64,000 bases of DNA. It comes from Neobacillus sp. PS3-12. Its GTDB lineage: Bacteria > Bacillota > Bacilli > Bacillales > Cytobacillaceae. The translations under genes were made by a program, and so were the position numbers. Position 1 is the first letter of the stretch. Each line of letters begins with the position of its first letter. The stretch lies in assembly GCF_030915385.1 (NCBI RefSeq), contig NZ_CP133268.1:2409430-2473429 (forward strand), read 5' to 3'. Positions 49,159 to 58,186 of this stretch are shown piece by piece. The notes under the pieces are model-generated. The model did not search any database. It saw only the letters and a program-made list of their open reading frames with translations, and had not been told where the DNA came from.

Positions 49159-51228
49159 TTGGAGATCATGACTAATCATGGGTTTCGGAAAACAATTAAG
49201 TATTTACGGGCGTTCATTTTCATCAGTTTGATAGGCATGAGTCTTGCGCTGCTGCTCTTTTTAGGTGTTCTCACCTATGCCAAAGTATTAGGGGCACCAC
49301 CGCTGGCTGTTCCCCAATCTACTTTATTGATGTCTGATGACGGTAAAGTGATCGGTGAAAGCAATAATGGCCAAAAACGCTATTGGGTTCCGCTAAAGGA
49401 TATCTCCCCAGACTTAGTCAATGCAACGGTTTCGATTGAAGATAAAAAATTCTATTCCCATCATGGCTTTGATTTTAGTCGGATTGCAGGTGCTGCGCTC
49501 GCAGATATTCGTGCGTTTGGCAAGGTTCAGGGTGCGAGTACAATCACACAGCAATATGCCCGCAATCTATTTCTTGAATATGATAAAACATGGGAACGGA
49601 AATTATTAGAGGCTTTTTATACCATTCGCCTTGAAATGAATTATTCGAAAAAGGATATTCTAGAAGGCTACTTAAATACAATTTATTATGGAAATGGTGC
49701 ATATGGTGCGGAAGCTGCCAGTCAATATTATTTTGGCAAAAAAGCTTCGCAATTATCTTTAGCAGAGGCATCGATGTTAGCGGGAATCCCTAAAGGGCCA
49801 GGAATATACTCCCCGCTTGTTTCTGAAAAAAGAGCCAAATTTCGGCAACAGGATATTCTCGATTCAATGATTGATAATGGCTATATTTCCAAAAAACAAG
49901 CCAAGATTGCTGCAGGCAAGCCTTTGAAATTTTCCGGGAAATATCCAAATCCAGAGAAAAGGATCGCTCCATATTTCCAGGACGCTGTCAAAAACGCTCT
50001 AAAATATCAGCTTCATCTCGATGATCGCACCATTGCGCTCGGCGGCTTAAAGGTTTATACAACCTTAAATATTAAAGAACAAAAAGCTGCGGAAGAGAAG
50101 ATCAAAAAGGTGATTGCCAGCGGCTCGCAAATTCAGACTGCCTTAGTTGCGATGGATCCGAAAACAGGGAATATCAAAGCAATGGTCGGTGGCAGAGATT
50201 ATCAGCAAAGCCCATTTAATCGCGCTGTTCAAGCAATCAGACAGCCAGGATCAACCTTTAAACCAATACTGTATTATGCAGCACTTGGACAAGGTTTTAC
50301 GCCTTCCACAACGATGCGCAGTGAATATACGACGTTCCATTTTGATGATGGCTCGAGCGATTACACGCCGCATAACTTCAATAACAAATATGCGGATGGA
50401 GAAATCACGATGGCCCAGGCTTTAGCTGTATCCGATAATATTTATGCTGTGAAAACCCATTTATTTTTAGGGGAAGAAACCTTAGTGGACACTGCCAAAA
50501 AATTCGGTATTTCAACGCCAATGTCAAAGGTGCCTTCACTTGCACTTGGTACTTCTGGAGTTCGCGTCATTGAAATGGCAAATGCATATAGCATGTTAGC
50601 TAATGACGGAATCAAAGTGGAACCAACACTTATTACCAAAGTGGAGGATTATAGCGGAAAAATTATTTATGAGAAGCCGGCTGAAAATGACAGAGTACTA
50701 GACCCTGCCAAGGCATTTGTCATGACCAGTATGATGGCAGGAACTTTTGACCCAAAGTTAAACGGATATACGACTGTTACCGGCAACTCTGTTGTCAACG
50801 AACTAACTCGGCCCTATGCAGGGAAATCCGGCTCAACCGACACGGATAGCTGGATGATTGGCTACACGCCACAGCTAGTCACTGCCGTTTGGTGCGGCTA
50901 CGACAAAGGTGAGCCAATTGATTTGTCGGCAGAAAAGTCGTATTCCAAACAAATTTGGGCCCAATTTATGGAGGATGCCTTAAAAGGGAAAGCGGTGAAG
51001 AAGTTCAAGCCGCCTAAGGATGGGGTTGTTGGTGTCTACGTGAACCCGGCAAACGGCAAGCTTGCGACAAGTGATTGTCCAGTGAAGCGGATGACGTACT
51101 ACTTAGAGGGAACGGAGCCAACTGAATATTGCACAGAGCATTTAAGACATAATCAAGACTCGCCAGTAAAACCGCAGCCAGAACAAAAGAAGCCATGGTA
51201 TAAGCGGATTTTACCTTGGGAGCATTAA
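49159..51228 (+). CDS. pbpG: Bifunctional class A penicillin-binding protein (PBP2d)
   Basis: Polymerises and crosslinks peptidoglycan; in B. subtilis PbpG works in the forespore. The start is taken at TTG 49159 behind AGGGGGTGA; GTG 49150 and ATG 49168 are alternatives. A membrane anchor comes first. The transglycosylase domain has ATVSIEDKKFYSHHGFD and GASTITQQYARNLF. The transpeptidase domain has SxxK in RQPGSTFKP (near residue 365), SDN in AVSDNIYAVK and KSG in AGKSGSTDTDSWM. The C-terminus is short and basic. About 689 residues. Followed by its own terminator. Confidence 0.95.
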   Translation: MEIMTNHGFRKTIKYLRAFIFISLIGMSLALLLFLGVLTYAKVLGAPPLAVPQSTLLMSDDGKVIGESNNGQKRYWVPLKDISPDLVNATVSIEDKKFYSHHGFDFSRIAGAALADIRAFGKVQGASTITQQYARNLFLEYDKTWERKLLEAFYTIRLEMNYSKKDILEGYLNTIYYGNGAYGAEAASQYYFGKKASQLSLAEASMLAGIPKGPGIYSPLVSEKRAKFRQQDILDSMIDNGYISKKQAKIAAGKPLKFSGKYPNPEKRIAPYFQDAVKNALKYQLHLDDRTIALGGLKVYTTLNIKEQKAAEEKIKKVIASGSQIQTALVAMDPKTGNIKAMVGGRDYQQSPFNRAVQAIRQPGSTFKPILYYAALGQGFTPSTTMRSEYTTFHFDDGSSDYTPHNFNNKYADGEITMAQALAVSDNIYAVKTHLFLGEETLVDTAKKFGISTPMSKVPSLALGTSGVRVIEMANAYSMLANDGIKVEPTLITKVEDYSGKIIYEKPAENDRVLDPAKAFVMTSMMAGTFDPKLNGYTTVTGNSVVNELTRPYAGKSGSTDTDSWMIGYTPQLVTAVWCGYDKGEPIDLSAEKSYSKQIWAQFMEDALKGKAVKKFKPPKDGVVGVYVNPANGKLATSDCPVKRMTYYLEGTEPTEYCTEHLRHNQDSPVKPQPEQKKPWYKRILPWEH

Positions 51229-51257
51229 ACCGGGTGCTTTTTGCGCCTGGTTTTTTG
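51228..51257 (+). terminator. Terminator of pbpG
   Basis: AACCGGGTGC/GCGCCTGGTT stem followed by TTTTT, immediately after the stop. Confidence 0.85.
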
Positions 51258-51315
51258 TGTTTGGTGAAATAAATGGTTATTTTGGCGAAATAATCCCCAG
51301 TTTCGGCGAAATGGC
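51258..51315. repeat. 21-bp phased GGCGAAAT array
   Basis: GGYGAAAT words at 51263, 51284 and 51305, exactly 21 bp apart. On the minus strand the word is ATTTCGCC, the same as in the array at 38490-38615. Placed between two terminators in the pbpG-ywhD gap. Confidence 0.7.
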
Positions 51316-51346
51316 TGTGATCACTTCAAGTTATTTTCCCGCAAAA

Positions 51347-51380
51347 ATGAAAAGCCCCGAATCAGATTCGGAGCTTTTCG
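51347..51380 (-). terminator. Terminator downstream of ywhD
   Basis: GAAAAGC(C)CCGAATC/ATTCGGAGCTTTTC stem. On the minus strand it ends in CTTTTCA with a modest T run. Confidence 0.6.
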
Positions 51381-51500
51381 TGTCCTAGTTCTACGTGTTT
51401 GCGCCGTAGTAGTTCTAGTTTACTTTTTTTAACTATAAACAACAAGGGTATGTTATATAATTTTTGAAAAATTGTCACATATATTGAAGTTTTTTACAAT

Positions 51501-52007
51501 TCATCCAATTGATAGCTTCTTTTTGAGTTCCTCTGAGGAGTTATTCCATAGGTCCGCATTATGATTCATGAGGAATTCTTTTAAAATCCCTTTTGATTTT
51601 TCGTCCATTTGATCAACGATAATATACCGTTTGAGTGCTTTGTCCAAGTAGTTTACATGCTCTGGAAGCGATTTATAGCCGCGGCGGATTTCACGGTCAA
51701 TAGTCATTTCACAAGCAGTTACGCCTGCATAGTATGGCCCTTCTTCTTTTCGGTCAACGGTTACCCAAACGAGCCAGTATGGCTTTGCGTTTGGCGCTTC
51801 ATTTTTATTGGGAAGAAATTTGATCCCTTTTTCAGTTGCGCTGCGGGCATGCATGGCACCGACATCGATGACGGCTTCTCCTGCCTCCACGTCGATAATT
51901 ACAGGTGATACGTTATCAAGGCTTAAAGCACCTTTCCCAAACCCGCGGTGCCCGTCGGTAGGATCATTTTTAATAATATTAAACTGCATTTTTTTCTTTT
52001 CTGTCAT
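51501..52007 (-). CDS. ywhD: YwhD-family protein
   Basis: A 168-residue cytosolic protein with KKMQFNIIKNDPTDGHRGFGKG, GEAVIDVGAMHARSATEKGI and RREI-type segments. It matches YwhD, conserved in Bacillus beside ywhC and pbpG. No catalytic motif is evident and the function is unknown. Ribosome site AAAGGAGG. Confidence 0.88.
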   Translation of the reverse strand: MTEKKKMQFNIIKNDPTDGHRGFGKGALSLDNVSPVIIDVEAGEAVIDVGAMHARSATEKGIKFLPNKNEAPNAKPYWLVWVTVDRKEEGPYYAGVTACEMTIDREIRRGYKSLPEHVNYLDKALKRYIIVDQMDEKSKGILKEFLMNHNADLWNNSSEELKKKLSIG

Positions 52008-52040
52008 AGGTTCTAAAAACGCCTCCTTTCATTCATAAAA

Positions 52041-52718
52041 TCAACTTAGCTTAAATAAGTGAATAAAGAAATTATTCATACCACCTAACACATATGGGAC
52101 AGTATGATTAAAAATCGGCCCAATGGTGTAGCTGGAGAGCGTTGGGATCAGGACAAGGATAAAAAAGATTAATGACCCCCACGATTCATACTGAGTCATT
52201 TTCGCTCTTGCATTGTTAGGCAACAGGTCCTCAATAATCCGATAGCCATCCAATGGCGGAAATGGTAGTAAATTAAAAATAAACAGAACGATATTTAACT
52301 GAATAAAGAGGTTAAAGAAGTCAGCAATGGCGGATGGGAGATGAACAACCGCTCCTGTTTTTACCAAACTATACCAAATTATAAATGCAAGCGCCGTTAA
52401 AATGAGATTGCTGAGTGGTCCTGCAACGGAGACAAGTACTCCTGCCAGGCGTGGCTTTTTAAAAAAGAAGCGATTGACTGGTACTGGTCGGGCCCAGCCG
52501 AATCCTGCCACAAAAATCAGAATCGTTCCAAACGGGTCAAGGTGCTTCAGTGGGTTTAGTGTTAGCCGGCCTTGATTCTTTGCCGTCATATCCCCAAACT
52601 TATAGGCAACATAAGCATGGGACAATTCATGAAAAGTAAAAGCAATAATCAGTGTGATGGCAACGTACGGAATCTCGCTTAATGGATAGGCAAGAAATTG
52701 CCCAAGTCCTTGATCCAT
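52041..52718 (-). CDS. ywhC: Site-2 protease-family membrane metalloprotease
   Basis: A 225-residue M50 (S2P) protein. The zinc motif HExxH is H30-E31-x2-H34 in TFHELSHAYVAYKFGD, inside the first membrane helix. The third ligand lies in NLLPFPPLDGYRIIEDLLP. Several further helices follow. It is the short form without a PDZ domain. The substrate is unknown. Located between ywhD and ywhB, as in B. subtilis. Confidence 0.93.
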   Translation of the reverse strand: MDQGLGQFLAYPLSEIPYVAITLIIAFTFHELSHAYVAYKFGDMTAKNQGRLTLNPLKHLDPFGTILIFVAGFGWARPVPVNRFFFKKPRLAGVLVSVAGPLSNLILTALAFIIWYSLVKTGAVVHLPSAIADFFNLFIQLNIVLFIFNLLPFPPLDGYRIIEDLLPNNARAKMTQYESWGSLIFFILVLIPTLSSYTIGPIFNHTVPYVLGGMNNFFIHLFKLS

Positions 52719-52880
52719 ATTGTTTCTCCTTCCTCCATGCCTTTATTGGAGTCTTTTTGTTTATTTTAAGTATACAGAAATCCCGTTTAAAAATAAAATA
52801 AAGGATTTTTCGCCACATCTTGCACTTTTCTACAATTAATGGGAAACTACAATCAGTCATGTTAAAAGGAGGGAAAACAA

Positions 52881-53066
52881 ATGCCAATCGTTACAGTAAA
52901 AATGCTTGAAGGTCGCACTGATGATCAGAAAAAAGCGTTGGTTGAGAAGGTTACAGCAGCTGTTGTTGAAACAACAGGGGCATCTGTTGAAGCGGTTTCA
53001 ATCGTCATTGAAGAAATGAAGAAAACTGATTACGCTGTTGCCGGCGTTCGTAAGAGTGATCTATAA
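52881..53066 (+). CDS. ywhB: 4-oxalocrotonate tautomerase family protein
   Basis: A 61-residue protein that starts Met-Pro (MPIVTVKMLEGRTDDQKK); after Met removal, Pro-1 is the catalytic base of the tautomerase superfamily. Arg residues in RTDDQK and GVRKSDL correspond to substrate binders. Ribosome site AAAGGAGGG. The physiological substrate in Bacillus is unknown. Confidence 0.94.
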   Translation: MPIVTVKMLEGRTDDQKKALVEKVTAAVVETTGASVEAVSIVIEEMKKTDYAVAGVRKSDL

Positions 53067-53071
53067 AATAA

Positions 53072-53110
53072 TAAAAGCTAAGCCCCAATATTATTGGAGC
53101 TTAGCTTTTT
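53072..53110. terminator. Bidirectional terminator between ywhB and ywgA
   Basis: AAAAGCTAAGCCCCAATA/TTGGAGCTTAGCTTTTT, a long stem with A and T runs on its two sides. It covers the ywgA stop. Confidence 0.88.
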
Positions 53111-53600
53111 GTTTGAGTGTGCCAATATATTGATAGGCTTCGTCGATTTCTGCTTCTGTGTAGCGCTGGCTGCTTTTTAAGGTAAATACCTTGTTTGTGA
53201 CTTCCTCTTTTGGAAGGTTATCAAAATATAAAACCGTCGAAACTAATTCGAGAAATCTAGCGTTTTGGTCATTCATGTCCACAAGGCAGCCGTCAAGCAT
53301 CGGCATTTCCACCTCATTCAAACTTAAAAACTCTTTACCAGAGTCTGTTAAGGTATAACGGTATTGATAGTAGCCGCCCTTTTTTTCCTTCACTTCATTT
53401 AAAAATCCCATATTGCAAAGCTCTTCCACTCGGAGCGTTAATTCCTCCGAGTACGGACCGTAAAAGTGAAATTGAAATCTTTCTTGAAATGGAAAATCCA
53501 TCTTTTTCGCAATATAGATCATCTTTTGCAGCTTTTTCCGTCCAATAATTTCACCCGCAGCCAATACTGCCTGCATCACTTTAGCGTGATCATTCAACAA
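53091..53600 (-). CDS. ywgA: YwgA-family protein
   Basis: A 169-residue protein with a winged-helix-like N-terminus (LNDHAKVMQAVLAAGEIIGRKKLQKMIYIAKKM) and a central FQFHFYGPYSEELTLRVEELC segment. It fits the conserved YwgA family, which resembles the Panacea-type fold. The function is unknown. It lies 33 bp after ywfO on the same strand. Confidence 0.85.
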   Translation of the reverse strand: MLNDHAKVMQAVLAAGEIIGRKKLQKMIYIAKKMDFPFQERFQFHFYGPYSEELTLRVEELCNMGFLNEVKEKKGGYYQYRYTLTDSGKEFLSLNEVEMPMLDGCLVDMNDQNARFLELVSTVLYFDNLPKEEVTNKVFTLKSSQRYTEAEIDEAYQYIGTLKQKAKLQ

Positions 53601-53633
53601 ATTTTGTCATCTCCTACAATTAGCCAATTTCGC

Positions 53634-54932
53634 TTATAGATCCAAAAGGGATTGTATCTGTTTTTTTATCGTCTTGTTTTTAGACATATCATAAATAAGA
53701 TCAGCCGGATAATAGAGTTTGTGGTCCGTTCTTCTTTTTCCAGATATCGCATCAACAATCTCTGAGCCGCGCGATAATTCCTTTAACTCGCCATTTTTCA
53801 TCAGCAAATGGATCGGGAGCCGTTCGCCCTCTTCGCCTGGACGGTAAAAGTCATAAGGCAAATCTGAGGATGAATCGACAACCAAATAGTAGTCCGGGTC
53901 AATTCCTGCTTTTGCAAAAAGAAGATTCAGTTCGCCCAGCTTTTTGTATTCCTTTGCCGGGTCAAATTCAACGTATTTATACAAATTACGATTCACAAAG
54001 CGGCTGCAAAGATCTTTTAAAATCGGATCCTCTTCATCTTGCCAAATTTGAAAATAATATAAAATCACAGACTCATCCAGCTTTAAATAGTCTGCTAATG
54101 AAACTTTTTCCTTAAAAAAAGAATAAAAGTGATGGGGATCAAGTTTGAAAGAATAACCACGTTCGTACAATGCTTTTGCACGGTGGAGAATTTTAATCAG
54201 GATCACTTCAGCCCCGCGTGATACAGGGTGGAAATAGACCTGCCAGTACATTTGGTAGCGGCTCATGATATAGTCTTCAACCGCATGCATACCTGTCTGT
54301 TTAATCACAACCTGATCCTCGCGCGGACGCATAACGCGAAGGATTCTCTCCATATCAAATTGACCATACGAAACCCCAGTATAATAGGCATCACGCTGCA
54401 GGTAGTCCATGCGGTCAGCATCAATTTGACTTGAGATCAAACTAATAATGAGCTTTTTCTCTGAAGTTTTGCCAATGACATCTGCCACTTTTTGCGGAAA
54501 GTCCGGGGCAACCTTTGTCAGAACTTTATTAACCTCGGTATCTCCGACTACAATTCTTCTTGTGAAATCTTCATGGTCAAGGTCAAAGACTTTTTCGAAG
54601 CAATGGGAAAAGGGGCCGTGTCCAAGGTCGTGAAGCAAGGCTGCACATAATGTTAGCATTCGGTCTGCATCATTCCACTCCGGTCTTCCGACGAAGACGT
54701 CATCGATGATCCGACGGACAATTTCATATACTCCCAGTGAATGGTTAAATCGGCTATGCTCTGCCCCGTGAAAGGTAAGAAACGTAGTTCCGAGTTGTCT
54801 AATTCTGCGCAAGCGCTGAAACTCTTTTGTGCCGATTAAATCCCAAATCACCCTGTCACGGACATGGATGTAGCGATGAACGGGGTCTTTAAACACTTTT
54901 TCTTCACTAAGTTTCTCTGTCGAATATGCCAT
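53634..54932 (-). CDS. ywfO: HD-domain phosphohydrolase, YwfO
   Basis: A 432-residue HD protein related to dGTPases. The metal site is in LCAALLHDLGHGPFSHCFE, with an earlier histidine in RFNHSLGVYEIVRR and a later Asp in SQIDADRMDYLQRDAYYTG. B. subtilis YwfO belongs to this family. The nucleotide substrate cannot be told from sequence. It is upstream of ywgA. Confidence 0.92.
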   Translation of the reverse strand: MAYSTEKLSEEKVFKDPVHRYIHVRDRVIWDLIGTKEFQRLRRIRQLGTTFLTFHGAEHSRFNHSLGVYEIVRRIIDDVFVGRPEWNDADRMLTLCAALLHDLGHGPFSHCFEKVFDLDHEDFTRRIVVGDTEVNKVLTKVAPDFPQKVADVIGKTSEKKLIISLISSQIDADRMDYLQRDAYYTGVSYGQFDMERILRVMRPREDQVVIKQTGMHAVEDYIMSRYQMYWQVYFHPVSRGAEVILIKILHRAKALYERGYSFKLDPHHFYSFFKEKVSLADYLKLDESVILYYFQIWQDEEDPILKDLCSRFVNRNLYKYVEFDPAKEYKKLGELNLLFAKAGIDPDYYLVVDSSSDLPYDFYRPGEEGERLPIHLLMKNGELKELSRGSEIVDAISGKRRTDHKLYYPADLIYDMSKNKTIKKQIQSLLDL

Positions 54933-55135
54933 TTGTATCCTTCTTCCTCATGTGCTTGTTTCTATTATATCCTCTATTTCTACGAGATTCATCCAAAATT
55001 CAACAAAATTCACCTAATGTTTTCGACACAGGCAGCAAGAACTTTGAAAAATGGGCAATTATACAAACAACAAAGACAAGCTGTCAATATAATAGTGTAA
55101 CTTCTTATAAAACAGGGAAAGGAGGAACGAATGCA

Positions 55136-55510
55136 ATGTCATCCATATATATAAAAGACACTCGAAAGTACGGCAGAGGTATATACGCAAAACAGGATAT
55201 TAAAAAAGGTGAGCTGATTGAAGCTTCACCTATTATTATGATTAGTAAAAAAGATTGGGAGAAATACTTGGAAAAGACCATACTCTATAGTTATTGCTTC
55301 TATTGGGACGAAAATTTGGCACTTGCTTTAGGGTACGGCTCATTGTTTAATCATTCATACCAACCAAATGCGAGATTTCTTAATAATAAAGCAAATCTAT
55401 CAATCGACTTTTATGCGCTCAGAGACATTAAAAAGGATGAGGAGATTACGGTAAATTATCATGGAGATCCTGAAGATGCTTCTCCCTTATGGTTTGACGT
55501 CATTCAGTAA
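55136..55510 (+). CDS. SET-domain protein
   Basis: A protein of 124 residues starting at ATG 55136 (MSSIYIKDTRKYGRGIYAKQ) behind AAAGGAGG. The full minimal SET fold is visible: KYGRGIYAKQDIKKGELIEASP, then GSLFNHSYQPNARF (the NHS-N motif that binds SAM and target lysine), and IKKDEEITVNYHG with the catalytic tyrosine. There is no post-SET cysteine motif. SET proteins are lysine methyltransferases; the target in this bacterium is unknown. It lies between ywfO and a DUF1450 gene. Confidence 0.88.
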   Translation: MSSIYIKDTRKYGRGIYAKQDIKKGELIEASPIIMISKKDWEKYLEKTILYSYCFYWDENLALALGYGSLFNHSYQPNARFLNNKANLSIDFYALRDIKKDEEITVNYHGDPEDASPLWFDVIQ

Positions 55511-55535
55511 ACCTCTCCGCCGAATTTTTTGCAGA

Positions 55536-55563
55536 AAAAAATCACCTAAAATAGGTGATTATT
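55536..55563. terminator. Bidirectional terminator between the SET gene and DUF1450 gene
   Basis: AATCACCTA/TAGGTGATT stem with A and T runs on the flanks. Confidence 0.75.
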
Positions 55564-55780
55564 TAATCTTTTTAGCTACCTTTTCCATTAATTCCTCTTC
55601 GGTTAAAGCAGCGACCGAACGGTTATTGACGAAGGCAAACGTCTTTTTTCGGCCGGGACCGCAGTAAGATTGGCAGCCAATCTTAATTTCTGCATCTGGA
55701 TCGATCTCTTTTAGATGAGGAATTAATGTCTTTAAGTTAACGGCTTGGCAGTCGTCACACACACGAAATTCGTTTGACAT
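55559..55780 (-). CDS. DUF1450 (YuzB-like) small protein
   Basis: A 73-residue protein with [11 protein letters not shown] (CxxC) and [21 protein letters not shown] (CxxxC). The four cysteines in a thioredoxin-like ferredoxin fold suggest a metal or 2Fe-2S site. It matches the DUF1450 family; function unknown. Confidence 0.85.
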   Translation of the reverse strand: MSNEFRVCDDCQAVNLKTLIPHLKEIDPDAEIKIGCQSYCGPGRKKTFAFVNNRSVAALTEEELMEKVAKKIK

Positions 55781-56027
55781 TTTTTACAGCCCTTTCAACT
55801 TCTTCATTATATCTATATTATCCAACTTTTTAGTAAAAAATAAATCTACTTTAACTCCTTTGGTATTTTACATTTTCTTTCGAATGAAATCAAGCTGGAC
55901 TAACTCTCTTATTTTCCCAAAAAAACTACTATCCTTCTATTCATTTTGGTATAAAGTGTGAATTTATTGGTCATCCTTAGACTAGAACTTTGAAAAACTA
56001 ATGTAAATTGCAAGAGGAGTTGAAATT

Positions 56028-56762
56028 ATGAAAGTTCGTCAAGATGCTTGGACAGATGAAAATGATTTACTTTTAGCGGAAACAGTTCTAAGACATGTCC
56101 GCGAAGGCAGTACGCAGTTAAATGCCTTTGAGGAGGTTGGGGATAAGCTTAATCGTACTTCTGCCGCTTGTGGATTCCGATGGAACGCAGTTGTGCGCCA
56201 TCGCTATGAAAAAGCGTTGCAGCTAGCAAAAAAACAGCGGAAGCAAAGACAAAGAATTCTAGGAAAAGATCAAGGTGGCAAGAAAAAATTGCTTTACAGT
56301 CCACCAGTACCTGTTCAAGAGGAAATTGAGACAATCGTCGAACCTGCGAGTGTTGAGGTAATGGCAGAGTCGGCACCTGAGTTAACAATGGAAATGGCAA
56401 CGGAGTCCTTTGCGGGATCATTGATGCAATCTTATGCGAATCAGTCCAACGGTAACATGACCCTTGATTCAGTCATTTCCTTTTTGGAAAACTTCAATCA
56501 TTCCAATCTGCAAAACAATGCGTTAAAAAGCGAGAATGAAAGATTGAAGCGGGAAATAGCGGATTTACGGAAAGAAAATGAGCAGCTGGCCGCAAAAGTC
56601 AGTGACCTAGAACAAAATTCAGTTACCATTCAGGAAGATTACGAGACATTGATGAAAATCATGAATCGTGCTAGAAAACTGGTTTTATTTGAAGAGGAAG
56701 AAAGACCAGCTACTAAGTTTAAAATGGACCGAAATGGTAACTTAGAAAAGGTAGCGGAGTAA
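56028..56762 (+). CDS. rsfA: Prespore-specific regulator RsfA
   Basis: A sigma-F-dependent transcription factor that modulates forespore genes. The N-terminal Myb/SANT-like domain reads [20 protein letters not shown] to [19 protein letters not shown] proline/glutamate-rich middle follows, then a coiled coil ([20 protein letters not shown], about residues 165-205). 244 residues. B. subtilis rsfA (ywfN) lies at the same place. Confidence 0.92.
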   Translation: MKVRQDAWTDENDLLLAETVLRHVREGSTQLNAFEEVGDKLNRTSAACGFRWNAVVRHRYEKALQLAKKQRKQRQRILGKDQGGKKKLLYSPPVPVQEEIETIVEPASVEVMAESAPELTMEMATESFAGSLMQSYANQSNGNMTLDSVISFLENFNHSNLQNNALKSENERLKREIADLRKENEQLAAKVSDLEQNSVTIQEDYETLMKIMNRARKLVLFEEEERPATKFKMDRNGNLEKVAE

Positions 56763-56796
56763 GGGTCAAAAGAGGAAAATTGGCAGAACATCCATT

Positions 56797-56837
56797 AAAA
56801 AAGCCGTAAATCGACTATGATTTACGGCTTTAATTTT
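56797..56837. terminator. Bidirectional terminator between rsfA and lipL
   Basis: GCCGTAAATC/GATTTACGGC stem with A run before and T run after. Confidence 0.9.
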
Positions 56838-57646
56838 TCGTTCCGTTCCACTACCCGCTGGTAATAGCCAGGGAAGATTTCCAGCTCGTACTCATTAAAT
56901 GAACCAGAATATAAATGGCTGCTGAATTTTTTTAATTGCATGAGCAACCTTAGCATGATGTCAGAGATGGTAAACGGGATTTCGTACAGTTCTGATAGAG
57001 AAGCCATGACCTCCGGGACCACTTCAGGCGGGGTATACTTTATCAGCTCTCCTTGTTTGGCAATCTCGTAAAAATTTTTAATGAGCCGTGCACGCTCTTT
57101 GCCGCTGCCATTTACACATAGATAAATTTGGACAGCCACACCTTTTTTTAAACGGCGCTGAGAGATACCGGCGAATTTTTTTCCATGAATGCTTAAATCA
57201 TAGCTTCCGGGACAATAGGAGCCAACGATTTCTCTTGCCTCGATTTGTTGCGGATAGTCAGTAAACATATTTTGAATTAACTGCCACATCGTGTCGTAAC
57301 CGCGGTTGATGTCGATCCCTTTTTCTAATTTCGGCAGGATCAACGATATATTTAAAACCCCTTCATCCAATACGACCGCTAAACCACCTGAATTTCTGAC
57401 AATAACCTGGAAGTTCTGTTCGTTTAAAAACTGAATGCCGGTCTCTAAGTTGGGCAGTTTCGTATCTTGGATGCCGAGGACAATGGTATTGTGATGGACC
57501 CACGTTCTGGCCGTAGCGGGTGCTTGTCCAGAACCAACTGAATTGCATAAGGTGTCGTCGGTACCGAATGATTGCAAGGCTTGAAAGTGGATGCCAACAG
57601 CGGATTGGTCGATGATGCGCCACTCTGGCTGGTGAAGCAATCCCAT
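56822..57646 (-). CDS. lipL: Octanoyl-[GcvH]:protein N-octanoyltransferase
   Basis: Moves octanoyl from GcvH to E2 subunits in the Bacillus lipoate pathway. 274 residues of the lipoate-protein ligase fold. The catalytic cysteine is C145 in [38 protein letters not shown] supplies substrate-loop residues. Ribosome site AAAGGAG. Upstream lies the 81-bp repeat array. Confidence 0.93.
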   Translation of the reverse strand: MGLLHQPEWRIIDQSAVGIHFQALQSFGTDDTLCNSVGSGQAPATARTWVHHNTIVLGIQDTKLPNLETGIQFLNEQNFQVIVRNSGGLAVVLDEGVLNISLILPKLEKGIDINRGYDTMWQLIQNMFTDYPQQIEAREIVGSYCPGSYDLSIHGKKFAGISQRRLKKGVAVQIYLCVNGSGKERARLIKNFYEIAKQGELIKYTPPEVVPEVMASLSELYEIPFTISDIMLRLLMQLKKFSSHLYSGSFNEYELEIFPGYYQRVVERNEKLKP

Positions 57647-57710
57647 GACTTCAGCTCCTTTTTTTGGTTTATTATATCATTTATTATTTGGTCATTGGAA
57701 ATGGACGGGA

Positions 57711-58145
57711 TTTTATCCGCAAGATCTACGATTTTATCCGTAACTCTATTTTTATCCGAACTTTTTCCTCCTTTATCCGTACACCCTGATATATCCGTAA
57801 ACTCCACCTTCTTTTCCGAACATATCCTTCTTTTATCCGAACTTTTTCCTCCTTTATCCGTACACCCTGATATATCCGCAAACTCCACCTTCTTTTCCGA
57901 ACATATCCTTCTTTTATCCGAACTTTTTCCTCCTTTATCCGTACACCCCGATATATCCGTAAATTTCACCTTCTTTTCCGAACATATCCTTCTTTTATCC
58001 GAACTTTTTCCTCCTTTATCCGTACACCCTGATATATCCGCAAACTCCACCTTCTTTTCCGAACATATCCTTCTTTTATCCGAACTTTTTCCTCCTTTAT
58101 CCGTACAATCCGATATATCCGTGAACCACCTCCATTTATCCGTAG
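57711..58145. repeat. 81-bp tandem repeat built from 21-bp phased TATCCG words
   Basis: The 540-bp gap between lipL and pta has no gene. GAACTTTTTCCTCC recurs at 57758, 57839, 57920, 58001 and 58082, an exact 81-bp period. Within a unit the TATCCG/TTCCG words fall at 21, 18, 21 and 21 bp. Units differ by only a few bases. Since 81 is divisible by three, both strands stay open and give 27-residue repeats, but these have no ribosome site or protein-like composition. Confidence 0.9.
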
Positions 58146-58148
58146 AAT

Positions 58149-58178
58149 CAAAAAAGCCGGCCGCAAAGGACCAGCTCC
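58149..58178 (-). terminator. Terminator of pta
   Basis: Minus-strand stem AGCTGGTC/GGCCGGCT followed by six T. Confidence 0.85.
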
Positions 58179-58186
58179 TAAACCTA

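Noticed and set aside
57711..58145. TTATCCGTACA words as a DnaA-box array
   Set aside because: The nonamer TTATCCGTA differs from TTATCCACA at two positions in every unit, and the 21-bp phase matches other word arrays that have no relation to DnaA.
57711..58145. CRISPR array
   Set aside because: Repeat units abut or differ by small changes; there are no unique spacers of constant length and no cas genes.
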